From NCBI GenBank assembly GCA_025558075.1, contig JAHLKF010000051.1, positions 1-38,949 on the forward strand: a stretch of DNA of 38,949 nucleotides. The letters run 5' to 3'. Positions 11,951-21,269 of the stretch are shown piece after piece; within the stretch, counting starts at the first letter, position 1; each line of letters starts with the position of its first letter. The position numbers and the translations under genes were made by a program. Under the pieces are notes generated by a model, which was not told the DNA's origin, ran no database searches, and saw only the letters and a list, made by a program, of their open reading frames with translations. The stretch comes from Gaertneriomyces semiglobifer. Lineage: Eukaryota; Chytridiomycota; Chytridiomycetes; Spizellomycetales; Spizellomycetaceae.

Positions 11951-12480
11951 ATGGCTCCCGCTCAGAAGAAGACCAAGAAGTCCATCGGTGTGTGGTGTTG
12001 GTGTGCATCCGCAAGAGTTCGCGACTGTGATGGTTAATGCGGTATGCCCTCCTTTTAGAGTCGATCAACTCTCGTCTCGCTCTGGTTATGAAGAGTGGAA
12101 AGTACACCCTTGGTTACAAGTCCACCCTCAAGACTCTCCGTCAGGGCAAGAGCAAGCTCATCATTGTTGCCGGTAACTGCCCTCCTCTTCGCAAGTCTGA
12201 GCTCGAGTACTACGCCATGTTGTCCAAGACTGGTGTCCACCACTACAGTGGAAGTAAGTAATTTGGATTATTGTTTTTTTTGCAACTCATTAGAGACGGG
12301 TGCTACTGGTCCGGCCCTGTTGAATATGAGCGATGGACTGGGCCATTTGACTCATTGTCACCTTGCTGTTTAGACAACATCGATCTCGGCACTGCTTGCA
12401 GGAAGTACTTCCGCGTTGGTGTCCTTTCCATCATCGATGCTGGTGACTCTGACATTATTGCCAAGCCCGAGTCCTCTTAA
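11951..12480 (+). CDS. RPL30: 60S ribosomal protein eL30
   Basis: Model: join(11951..11987, 12059..12253, 12374..12480), 112 residues, full length for eL30. The product begins [20 protein letters not shown] and keeps the family's RNA-binding L7Ae-like fold: [40 protein letters not shown] and the [14 protein letters not shown] loop, ending in IAKPESS. eL30 sits in the large subunit near the intersubunit bridges; in yeast it also binds its own pre-mRNA to block splicing. Here the first intron (71 nt, GTGTGT donor) splits codon 13, and the second (120 nt) interrupts an AAC codon of the NNID motif. No snoRNA box pair was found in either intron. Confidence 0.98.
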
Positions 12481-12955
12481 ACTCGTTTGTCTTGAGTAGT
12501 GGAATTTATGTACGGAATAGATGTGCTGATCTTGGCGCTATGCGTGCACAATTATGCGGTCCCTCTCTATCTTGTGTCAGTCGGGCTCAATCTCTATGTT
12601 GCAGATTAGGAGGCCCCATCATAAAGGTGCTTCTGGGACCTCCGGGCACCAGGCCCAGCAGCTCTGGTGCCTGCCTGCGGTGCGGAGACTCCCGGGTTGA
12701 TGAAGCGTCGCAAGGCGACCAATGTTGCGCGTAGCCCAAGACGGAGGCATTCTGGGGCAATCATAACTTTTTTCTCGTTTCCAGACGTTTGTCCATCAGT
12801 GAGCGCCACTAAAGTGAATCTGGGGTGCTTTTAGATTTCTTCCTTGTCTATGTTTGCTAAAAATAGACCAACCGTCTTCGGACCCTCAAAAGTTCCTTCG
12901 CTGGCCTTGTAGAGTGGTCCGAAATGACAGTCAGAGTTGCAACTTGAGCACAAAA
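12481..12955. other. RPL30 3' flank / kinase promoter
   Basis: 475 bp between two co-directional genes. It contains a GC-rich island with a hairpin, GGCACCAG (12645-12652) pairing with CTGGTGCC (12664-12671) across an 11-nt loop. A minus-strand frame across the island has no recognisable family and is not called. Confidence 0.45.
12645..12671. repeat. 8-bp GC-rich stem-loop
   Basis: A perfect inverted repeat, GGCACCAG/CTGGTGCC, with an 11-nt loop, about 165 nt after the RPL30 stop and 285 nt before the kinase ATG. It could act in the RPL30 3' UTR or be a promoter dyad. Confidence 0.5.
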
Positions 12956-15900
12956 ATGGTACGTACTATGTGACTAGTCTCACGCAGCTGTTTATTGGCG
13001 CTGATAGTAAACTCTCCCAACGCGCCCGCAGGCTACCGAAAGAGCTCGGTATGTCATTCCAACTCGAGCTGTCTAAGGCGCGAATTTGCTGATCGTTAGC
13101 TTGATGTAGGAATGTCTTTGCCAAATATGACCATGACCAGGATGGATTTTGGACGGAGAGTGATTTTCGGCAGGTGTGTCAGAGCTTGATGCCGTAACGA
13201 GGAAAGAGCACTAATGTATGTGCATTTTTAGTTCATGTGCGATATGGGTCATGGAGGTATCGGCGAAAGCCGAATGCAGTCCTCTTTTCAATACCTTGAT
13301 ACCTCCAGAACTGGGAAAATTGACGCCCAAATGTTCGAGAAAGGAATCAATTTGCTTTATGAGCGCGATTTCTACTTTGGGAAACCCCGAGGTCAAGATG
13401 ATATCAGTTCCGTCCGATTTACTGTTCGACGAAAGACTACGGCAACCATGAAACCAGAACCAGCAGACCCACTTTCATTGTATACCTTAGTGGAGAAAAT
13501 TGGCGAAGGTTCATTTGGCGAGATTTTCAAAGTAGTGTCGAAAACGAACCCTACACTGTTCGTGGCACTCAAAGTTATTGATTTGGAACGAACGGAGGAT
13601 GATTTAGAGGATTTGCTGTATGAAGTGGACTTTCAAGCGAAATGCTTTTCCCCATTTCTGGCAAGATTTTTTGGTTCATGGCTGTGGCAGAACAAGCTCT
13701 ACATTGCGATGGAGTACCTTGGCGGAGGCACTGCTTCGGACCTTATCAAATTCGCCAGACTGACCGAACAACAGTGTTCGTATATTTTGCGCGAAGTGCT
13801 CAAGGGTTTGGATTATATGCATAGCGAGGGCAAAATACATCGGGATATCAAAGCAGAGAACATTCTATTTGATAATAAGGGTGCTTTGAAGCTAGCCGAC
13901 TTTGGTGTCGCAGGACAGCTGAGCGCCAATCAGCCGTCGCGATCAACTTTCGTGGGAACACCGCTATATATGGCGCCTGAAATTGTCAAGGGAGAGGAAT
14001 ACGGTGTCAAGGTCGACATCTGGAGTGTGGGCATCTTAGCCATTGAGCTGGCTACTGGATTTCCACCACGATCGCGGATGCATCCTATGGATATTCTCTA
14101 CGCCACGGCGGCTTATGACGCACCGGTGCTCGAAGGCAATTTCTCGGAAGACTTTAAGAACTTCGTTAGCTCATGTCTTGTTAAAGATCCTAAGTCGAGG
14201 CCTTCAGCTGGGGCACTCTTAAGGCACCCCTTTGTGTCTACCGAGATGGACAGAGCAGTTATTACCGCTAATTTGGAGCGATATTGGATGCGACGAAAAG
14301 AACTGGCCGGGTTGGCAGGGAAGACATTGGCCCGCGGAGACGACTGGTGGCAACAGTATAACAAGTTGCAAGAAGTGCGGACCGTCCCAGTCGACCCGGT
14401 TCAATCGCTTCCGCCGCAACAACTGGGCAGACTTCCTTCCGCGGCGGCCAAAGCGACCATTCGAGCAGACCTCATGAACATTGATTCTCATGCGACATAC
14501 GGGAAGCGATCGTTTGCGAGACCAACGGAAGGCGCTATGATGAAAGGAAATCCATCCCTAGGGCGCGGTTTAGGAGGCATGAACCGCTCCGGGGGACCGG
14601 TGATTTCGGGGCCCATTATGCGAACCGCAGGTGTTCCACAACCTGTACCACGGCAGGAATTCCGCCAAAGCGCCGTCTTAAACGTTGGTGTTGGGCAGAG
14701 ATACCAGTTACCAATGCCAGAACCTGATTATCGAGCGGCACAAGGATACCCAATAGCTATGCCAGAGCCAGATGTCAGGCGAACAGCCTACGAGCCTGCG
14801 GGTTCTGCCGTGCCAATTTTGCCACCCAAAATAAACAAACTCGGCCCTTCCATACCCACCACATCACCAGCCGTGCTCGTGTCACCAAGGCATCAGCAGC
14901 AGCAACAACAGCAAGGGATGAACGACGTCGAGCCGCCACAGATTCCGAGACTTCGGGCAGCAAGTGTTGCGACACCTGCTGGCCATACCCCGCCTGTCCC
15001 CAGTCCCTGCTTGAGCGCACCGGTCGCAGCCCGTTCACCCCAGGGATCCACGCCAGTGTCGCCTTCAGGTTGGAGTGGACAGCTACAGTCTGCGCCAGTT
15101 GCACCAGGATCTTCATCATCGGGCTCACACCGATTATCGATGCTGAGGAGTGAAGCTCCTGAGCCGATTGCACCACCATCTCTACCAAAGGCGATTGCAC
15201 CTGTTCCCCCTAGCATTCTGGCAGCTCAGGCTGCCGCCAAACGCCTCAGTGCGCCCCCAATGATGGCTCAGCCCATAGTTCGCGGGTCAAGCCCCCTCGG
15301 TGGTGTCGAGCCTCCGGCATGGCGACGTAAAATTCCCGCACCGCTTTCGGCGTCGTACGAAAATCCTTCTGGAGCGACTCCGAACTCGGCAGACACGTCG
15401 CGGCCCAGTTCGCGAAATGGGTACGGGTCAGCGAGTGCATATGGAAGTGTCAGAGGAATGGGGGAGCTTTCGGATGGCTTTTTGAAAATATTACCCAGCG
15501 CTCTCCATCCAGAGGTTTGCTTGGATCCAGGTATAAGCGCTCTGGTGTTGGTGCTGGACGAACTGTATTCGTCAGAGTCACGGTATACAGAGACGTTGCA
15601 GAGTATCATGGAGCTGTACGTGCGGCCCCTCTTGAGTCCATCAAAGTCGAAAGCACCCATTCTGAAAGAAGATCAAGTAAAAACAATCTTTGCCAACTTC
15701 AGCGCATTGCACCTCTTCAGCACCGAGCTGGTCCAGGAGCTACGAAATGCGGTGGCCGCTTCGAAGTTGGATACCTTGATGGAGTCTACGCTTCAAGTCT
15801 TGTATAATTTGACGCCCACCTTGCAACAGTTGTACATAGCGTTTGGGCATCACTTTGCAGGGGCCATGTGGGAAGTGCATAAAAACTTGCGGGAAAACAC

Positions 15901-16707
15901 CAAATTTCGGGATTTCGCTGTACATGCAGAATTGGACAAGGCCAGCGGAGGAAGGTCGTTGTATGATTTGCTCAGAGTCCCGTTCGGCAGAGTGTCGCAG
16001 TACGTTATGCTGTATCAAAGTGAGTTTTCTACTGACTTCTTCAAAAGTTTCGTACCCGACCACTAATATGGGTGATAGGTCTTGGGGAAGCCGCTCAGGT
16101 ACCGGCATTCCTTGATACGGTAAATGATATTCTGAGACTCTCAAGTGAGATGGCAACAGCGCAGGACAACTGCGAAGCCCTCTTGAGAATGCTGGTGCAT
16201 GTATCAAATCTTCCACCGCCAATGGTGGTGAAAAGGGGACAACAAGTTTTGATTGAAGACACAGTGGATAAAGTGAAAGTAACATCTCAAGGAGGAGTCG
16301 GCAACCGAAAGCCTGTTCGACTTTATTTGCTAAAAGATGCGCTTATTATCACCAAGGTTCTAAAGGAAACACGCGAGGACATCGATATCAAGAGTCTTGT
16401 CAGCCCTGGCGCGGCCAAGAGTTTGAAACTGCCAAAACCAAGTTACCTCTACCGTACCTTCATGCTTAAAGAATTTGTTGCGGCGGATGTTGTGGTCGCT
16501 AAAGATGGTATGTTTGTTGTAGTCCTTGTACCCCATCATCGTGATCTCGCTTCTTACGCTTTGGCAGGTGAACGCGGAAATACGGTTTTCTCCATTACGG
16601 TGACGTTAAAGAAAGGCAAGGCCTATACTTTCTCCGCATCATCTGTCGCAGCGAGAGATAGATGGATTCAAGCTCTTAATCCGGTGGAGTTGCAAAATGG
16701 ACAATAG
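12956..16707 (+). CDS. EF-hand / STE20-family kinase / RhoGEF (DH) / PH fusion protein
   Basis: Model: join(12956..12958, 13032..13048, 13110..13173, 13232..16019, 16079..16507, 16568..16707), 1146 residues, all phases consistent. Domains: two EF-hand-like loops, residues 14-25 (YDHDQDGFWTESDF, good ligands) and 51-62 (LDTSRTGKID, last ligand is Met); a complete Ste20 germinal-centre-type kinase, about 112-364, with Gly loop GEGSFG, Lys142, HRDIKAEN (Asp233), DFG (Asp251) and GTPLYMAPE; a Pro/Ser/Gln-rich disordered linker, about 390-780, with a run of seven Gln; a DH domain, about 797-1000, with the EL…SESRYTETLQ and LLRVPFGRVSQYVMLYQ helices; and a PH domain, about 1010-1143, ending in the expected helix with Trp. 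By family it would phosphorylate substrates and activate a Rho/Cdc42 GTPase at membranes, possibly under calcium control. I know no named protein with this order. A second Met (residue 30) could give a form lacking EF loop 1. Confidence 0.9.
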
Positions 16708-16738
16708 AACGCGAGATGTCATTCCGACTCTAGCCTTT

Positions 16739-16788
16739 TGCGGCGTCCTTGTCCTGATCCCGCGTTGGCGTTAAGCAGGGACGCCGTA
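16739..16788 (+). repeat. stem-loop just after the kinase stop codon
   Basis: CGGCGTCC (16741-16748) pairs exactly with GGACGCCG (16779-16786). The stem extends by G-U, A-U and G-C pairs on both sides to about 14 bp. It begins 32 nt past the stop at 16707, so it should lie in the kinase 3' UTR. Confidence 0.55.
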
Positions 16789-16827
16789 GCCAAATATGAC
16801 CTAATATGACATAGAATGGATTTTGGA
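16789..16827 (+). pseudogene. decayed partial copy of the kinase EF-hand exon
   Basis: GCCAAATATGACC (16789-16801) and ATGGATTTTGGA (16816-16827) repeat, in the same order, 13120-13132 and 13142-13153 of the EF-hand exon, with ATGAC shared between them and a 5-nt longer spacer here. In the parental frame the copy soon meets TGA, so it does not code. It lies about 80 nt past the kinase stop codon. It looks like a remnant of a local duplication. Confidence 0.55.
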
Positions 16828-16906
16828 TGAAGGATCTTCGTAATTCTCAGTTCAATAGATATTTACTGAATCTATCGACTGACCGTCCGTCATTGCCATT
16901 GAGCCT

Positions 16907-17367
16907 TTATGACCGTTTTGGTTGAGCTTTGATTGCTTTGGCGACCGACTCATTCGGTGGCCCAGTGGCTGACATCATATTATTTATGTACTGCAAGAGC
17001 GTAGCATTCTCTCCCGCTATTCTCACGTTATCGCTGCGCGCTGTTTCTACCCGTCGTAAGGTCGCTGTAAAGACAATTGTCAGTACGCGCCAAGTGTGCG
17101 AACTGGTGAAGGCAACTTTATCACCCAAGAGAGCTTCCTGAAGGTCCAAGATTTGGCTAAGAGCACACAATAAAGTGGATGTGAGCATAGCTGTCAGAAG
17201 GCGGAGAAAAGACTGTCGTACGTTATGAGCTGCTCCTTATCCGATTCGGTGTCTTCTCGTATGAGCATCTGTAAAGCCTTTCCATCGGCTTGCGCCGATT
17301 CCCTGGATGGTGATAGACTCGATGACGGCGTGATAGGTTTGCTTTCGTCGTCGCTCATCAGGGACAT
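16907..17367 (-). CDS. SCOC / Slo1-like short coiled-coil protein
   Basis: Model: complement(join(16907..17064, 17125..17156, 17222..17367)), 111 residues; introns 60 and 65 nt, the middle exon only 32 nt. The spliced product holds the SCOC core: EQLITQILDLQEALLATLRR, then RSDNVRIAGENATLLQYINN and MMSATG, a heptad-patterned helix at about residues 43-95. In animals and yeast (SCOC, Slo1) this Golgi/trans-Golgi peptide forms a coiled coil that binds Arl-family GTPases and, in animals, takes part in early autophagy. The N-terminal 40 residues are Ser-rich and disordered. A second in-frame Met at residue 4 could also start. The gene converges on the kinase gene, 199 bp between stops. Confidence 0.87.
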
Positions 17368-17913
17368 GAACCGCTTCGGTGTGCAGTGGTCTATATAATA
17401 TATCTAAGTTGTGAACAGCCAATGATGATTTTCCCACGCGAAGCGAACACTCCGACGCTGACGTAAGCAGTATTTTGCAGCGCCGACATTGGCGTGAACT
17501 CGGTAACAACAATGCCGCTGCAAACAGAACCAACACAATGCTTACTCGTCCAGCGCATGCTGAAAAGAAGCCAGAATGGTCCTGGCATTGAAGGCCCAGG
17601 TTTGGTAGAAAGGTTTCATCTACAACAGTAACCAAACTCGTTTTTCCCAACAATTGCCATTAACGACTGACTAACTTGACTGCAGCAGAACACATTTATT
17701 CCCATTCCAGCTTGCTTGCGCTAATTCACAAAACTCTTGAAAACATGGTCTGGCGACTGACTCGATCCTGACGATGACGTCACGTGAGGGCATGTGAAAC
17801 ACGTGGATTGTTGTAATCGATTTACATGGCCTCGGATGGCAGCGTGTGAAGTTTGAAGCCAGGACCAGCCGACAAACCGCAAAGAATCCACACAGTCTGC
17901 AAATACCCACACA
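17368..17913. promoter_or_regulatory. divergent promoter, SCOC-like / EMC5
   Basis: 546 bp separating two start codons. A compact regulatory cluster lies at 17775-17805. The longer minus-strand frames crossing this region are read-throughs of the SCOC first exon and lack family features. Confidence 0.45.
17775..17805. promoter_or_regulatory. CRE plus two E-box palindromes
   Basis: TGACGTCA (17775-17782) overlaps CACGTG (17781-17786), and a second CACGTG lies at 17800-17805. These are consensus bZIP and bHLH dyads, about 110-140 bp upstream of the EMC5 ATG. The overlap would make the two factor classes compete or cooperate. Confidence 0.5.
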
Positions 17914-18481
17914 ATGACCTCCTGGGCGGGACGTTTACTTTATACGGTAAGCTGGGCTTCGTTCTATGAAAGTTGATTCAGTCATCCTAATAGTACTCTG
18001 TAAGATCGGCGCTTTGCTCCTGCTTCATTCCGGGTATTCTGCCTTTGAACGTAAGTTCGTGAATGGGGTCATTAGTACTGCACGGTGTTCACACTGCATT
18101 TTACATTATAGATCTAGCATACATCAAGCTCATAGGAACATATGAACCACGTCTTCCCATCGACGTAAGTCTATTCGGCGACGGAAAAGAACAACGCACC
18201 TTGTTGACGCAAACCTCCCTGCATCTCAACAGATCATAACAGAATGCCTAGTTTCCGTCATTCTCTGTATAGCAGGCGTAGTACTGGTTGCTGGCGACTT
18301 GCAACCGATTGCTCTGGAAAATGAGATATCCAAACTGTAAGCTTGAATTCAGTTTCCCTATGCACATGCTACAAAACCAAACTAATGAACTTCTGTTAGG
18401 AAAATGGATTCGATATCGGGTAGTCAAAGTTTTAGAATCCTGAACCACCGCGGCACGGCCTTGTTTCGACCTTCAACATAA
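17914..18481 (+). CDS. EMC5: ER membrane protein complex subunit 5 (EMC5 / MMGT1)
   Basis: Model: join(17914..17946, 18005..18050, 18112..18164, 18233..18336, 18400..18481), 105 residues in five small exons; introns 58-68 nt. The product has two membrane helices, about residues 8-24 and 45-66, a short lumenal loop with the YEPRLPIDI motif, and the family C-terminus FRILNHRGTALFRPS. EMC5 is a core membrane subunit of the EMC, which inserts tail-anchored and multipass proteins into the ER; it was also named membrane magnesium transporter 1. In the first intron a TAG at 17993 lies too close to the branch site, so I used the next acceptor (18004); that gives the conserved start of helix 1 (IGALLLLHSGYSAFEH). 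It converges on PRP28 with 111 bp between stops. Confidence 0.95.
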
Positions 18482-18592
18482 GCAGACCCTTGCAGCTGAA
18501 TTGTAAATACAACGGGCGCACATGAATAGATGTGTATGGCCCTCGTAATGCTAACTGCATAAAACACCGTATCCTCTACATTATCATAATGA

Positions 18593-21188
18593 TTATTGGT
18601 TAAAGATTGTTTCCTCGTGTTTTCGTTTGGCCTTCAACTGGCCCGGTTTTGCTTGTGCCGCCTATTGGCAATTTTGAAGTTAGTCGATGACATGGCACCT
18701 GGGCGGAACTTACGGCAAGATTACGCACCTCATGCCTCGTTAGCCATTGTGGTACACTAGATATCGCGCTCTTTTGGATCGTCTGCTTCAGATCGTAAAA
18801 GACATCTGCATCGCTTTCTGCAAGGAAGGTTATCGCAACACCCGTCTTTCCGGCACGCCCAGTACGTCCAATACGATGTGTATAATCCTCGATATTCTTC
18901 GCCATATCATAGTTGACCACCAACGACACATTTTTAACATCGATACCTCGTCCAGCAACATCCGTAGCGACAAGAATATCCTTCTGTCCATTCTTTAACG
19001 CTGCCAGACTCGCCTCACGCTGCTCTTGTGACTTGCCTCCGTGCAACACCGTGCTGCGGAACCCGAGCTTCTCCAAAGCCTTCGCGAGCACGTCGGCACC
19101 CTTCTTCTGATTGACAAAGATAATAATAGGCGGATCGAACTTTTGGTTGAGCAACTCGAGAAGCCTCTGTTTCTTTTTGTTTTCATCGCTGATATTCTCG
19201 ACGCGCTGTTCAATGGTGTCGACCACTTGTCCGGCTGTACCAATCGTGACAACTGCCGGTCGTCTTAGGTACCGTTTCGCAAGGCGTTCCACTGCCGCCG
19301 GCATGGTAGCACTGAACATGACAGTTTGTCTAAATCGTTCATCCCTGCCCAACATCCTTCTCATGTTCTCCGGGTCTTCTGCATCCTCAGTGTCGGGCTT
19401 GACATTGGAAACCGGCAGCGCATCAAGAATGGCATTCACGTCGGTCTCGAATCCCATATCGATCATCCGGTCCGCCTCATCCATCACTACATATGTACAT
19501 TGGCCGAGAACCAGAATACGACGCTCAAGACAGTCCTTCAATCTTCCAGGGGTGGCAATAACGATATGGGCACCATTTCTTAGGGCAAAGGCTTGCTCTT
19601 CAAGTGTATGTCCACCTACGATTGAGACACATATGAAGCCCATTGCATTCGCAAACTTGCTCGTCTCTTGCTCAATTTGCTGGGCAAGCTCACGAGTTGG
19701 CGCCAGAATTAAAGCATAGGGACCAAGCGACTGATTCTCTTCCGTAATGACTGGCAACTCGTTGATAAAGACGAGCATAGGAATGACAAAACTCGCTGTC
19801 TTTCCAGATCCCGTCTCAGCAATACCAATAATGTCTCGGTTCTGCAGTTGGATTGGAATGGCCTGCCGTTGAATCGGTGTTGGTTCTTTGTACCCTACAG
19901 TGGCAATAACATCCAATATTTTTGGCGGTAAGGCCGATTCACTCCACGATCGTAGTGGGTCAGGGATGTTTCCACCTTTGGTCGAGATGTTGAAGTCCTC
20001 CTTGAAAATACGCCAGTCTCGCTCCTTCATTTCCTTCAATGGCTTCTCACTCCAGTGACGATCGTCCCATGCTGTTTTCTTTTCCCTTATTTTCTCAATC
20101 TCATCCAACTCCACTGCCCGGTCAATTTCTTCAGTAGTACGCCTTTCGCTCAATAGGCGATCGTAGAAGGCGGCACGCCGCTTTTTTTGCTCCTTCAGGT
20201 CGATGCCAGCAATATGGCCTCGTCCAAAAAATTGTGGCTCATGGCGATTCGCATAAAGCGGGTTTATATCCTGCGAAGTATCTTCTCCGGTGTCCCAGTC
20301 AAAGACAAACTTCTTATCATTCATGCGACGGATCTTACGACGTCTGCGTTCGGCACCCATATACCTATCTCTGATTGCCTGCAGTTCCTTCTCACCCAAG
20401 CCTTCTTCACCCGTTAAATCCACCTCTGGTTCCATGCGACTATCTTTTTCTCTTCCGTATCCTCTGTCGTACCCATCTCGTCCTCTATCATGGCCGTACC
20501 CATTTCTTCCATATCCCGTATCCCTATCCTTGCCGTACCTGTAATGTCCGTCTCTGCGGTTACCGAAGCGATTACGTTCATAGAAGTCTCTTTCTTCGTG
20601 CTTACTCTCAGAGAAGAATTTGGCTCTTTCCTTCCTTTCTTCCTCCTGCTTAAGCCTTTGCTCTTCCACCTCCTTCTGCCTTTTTTCCAGCGCTAATTTA
20701 GCTCTCTCTTCTTTGGATAAAAACACAGGTTTCGCAGACGCTTCTTTTTCGGCTTGTTTTTTCTGCATCAATTCTTCCAATGATATGGGAACTTTCTTTT
20801 TTGCAGCTTGACCCTCATCACCCGGAGCCGTGTTAGACGGAGGTGGTGGGGGTGGCGGTGCTTGGTCCACATCCATGTCCTCTGGCGGAGGTGGTGGGGG
20901 TCTATGCAGCCCACTCGACCTCTCATCCCGGCCTTCTCGATCTGGATATCTGCTGTCCAAAGCTCTGTCCCGCCCATCTCTGCCCCGGTAATCATCATAC
21001 GCACGGCGTCCCACTTCCCCGTATTCATGCGGCGGTGGTCGATCGTAGAAATGCCCAGCCTCACCACCCAAACGCTCCTTTATCCGTTCGTTATCCCCGT
21101 ACCCCGAATACGGATCCCGGTCGCGATCATCAAATCTCCCTCCTCCTCCTCTATCACGGCGTCCTCCGTACTGCGGTCGTCGTTCCAT
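18593..21188 (-). CDS. PRP28: PRP28 / DDX23 DEAD-box splicing helicase
   Basis: Model: complement(join(18593..18661, 18729..21188)), 842 residues; human DDX23 has 820. The last intron (67 nt) is needed to restore the family C-terminus ([11 protein letters not shown]). Prp28 is the U5-associated ATPase that swaps U1 for U6 at the 5' splice site. The N-terminal 200 residues are Arg/Asp/Gly/Tyr-rich (RDRD, YGRNGYG) with a PPPPPP patch, like the RS-type tail of DDX23. The helicase core shows the Q motif ([11 protein letters not shown]), motif I AETGSGKT near 458, DEAD at about 570-573, SAT at about 626-628 and [10 protein letters not shown] near 770. I chose the ATG at 21188 (ACAATGG context). 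The frame stays open upstream with another ATG at 21344, adding 52 residues. Confidence 0.95.
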
Positions 21189-21269
21189 TGTCAGATCGTT
21201 GCTGCCTTTGGTTCTAGTTGCGATGCTTTTGCCATTTGAGTTTGCCTCTTCGCTTGGCCCTCCCGTTGC
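21189..21269. promoter_or_regulatory. compact bidirectional promoter, PRP28 / THP3-like
   Basis: Only 81 bp separate the chosen PRP28 ATG from the first in-frame ATG of the plus-strand gene, so transcription of the two must overlap or share elements. The start of the plus-strand gene is uncertain, so the true spacing may be larger. Confidence 0.45.

Noticed and set aside
12254..12373. A snoRNA inside RPL30 intron 2
   Set aside because: No paired C/D boxes or H/ACA boxes could be found in the 120-nt intron.
12606..12809. A small minus-strand protein in the GC-rich island after RPL30
   Set aside because: No family signal, no splice support, and the frame coincides with a hairpin-rich, composition-biased patch.
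16072..16707. A separate small PH-domain gene starting near 16072
   Set aside because: The exon joins in phase to the preceding DH exon through a 59-nt intron with good donor, branch site and acceptor, and supplies the rest of the DH domain.
17993..18004. Alternative first acceptor (TAG ending at 17993) for EMC5 intron 1
   Set aside because: The intron would be 47 nt with the branch site only a few bases from the acceptor, and the product would lose the conserved helix start.
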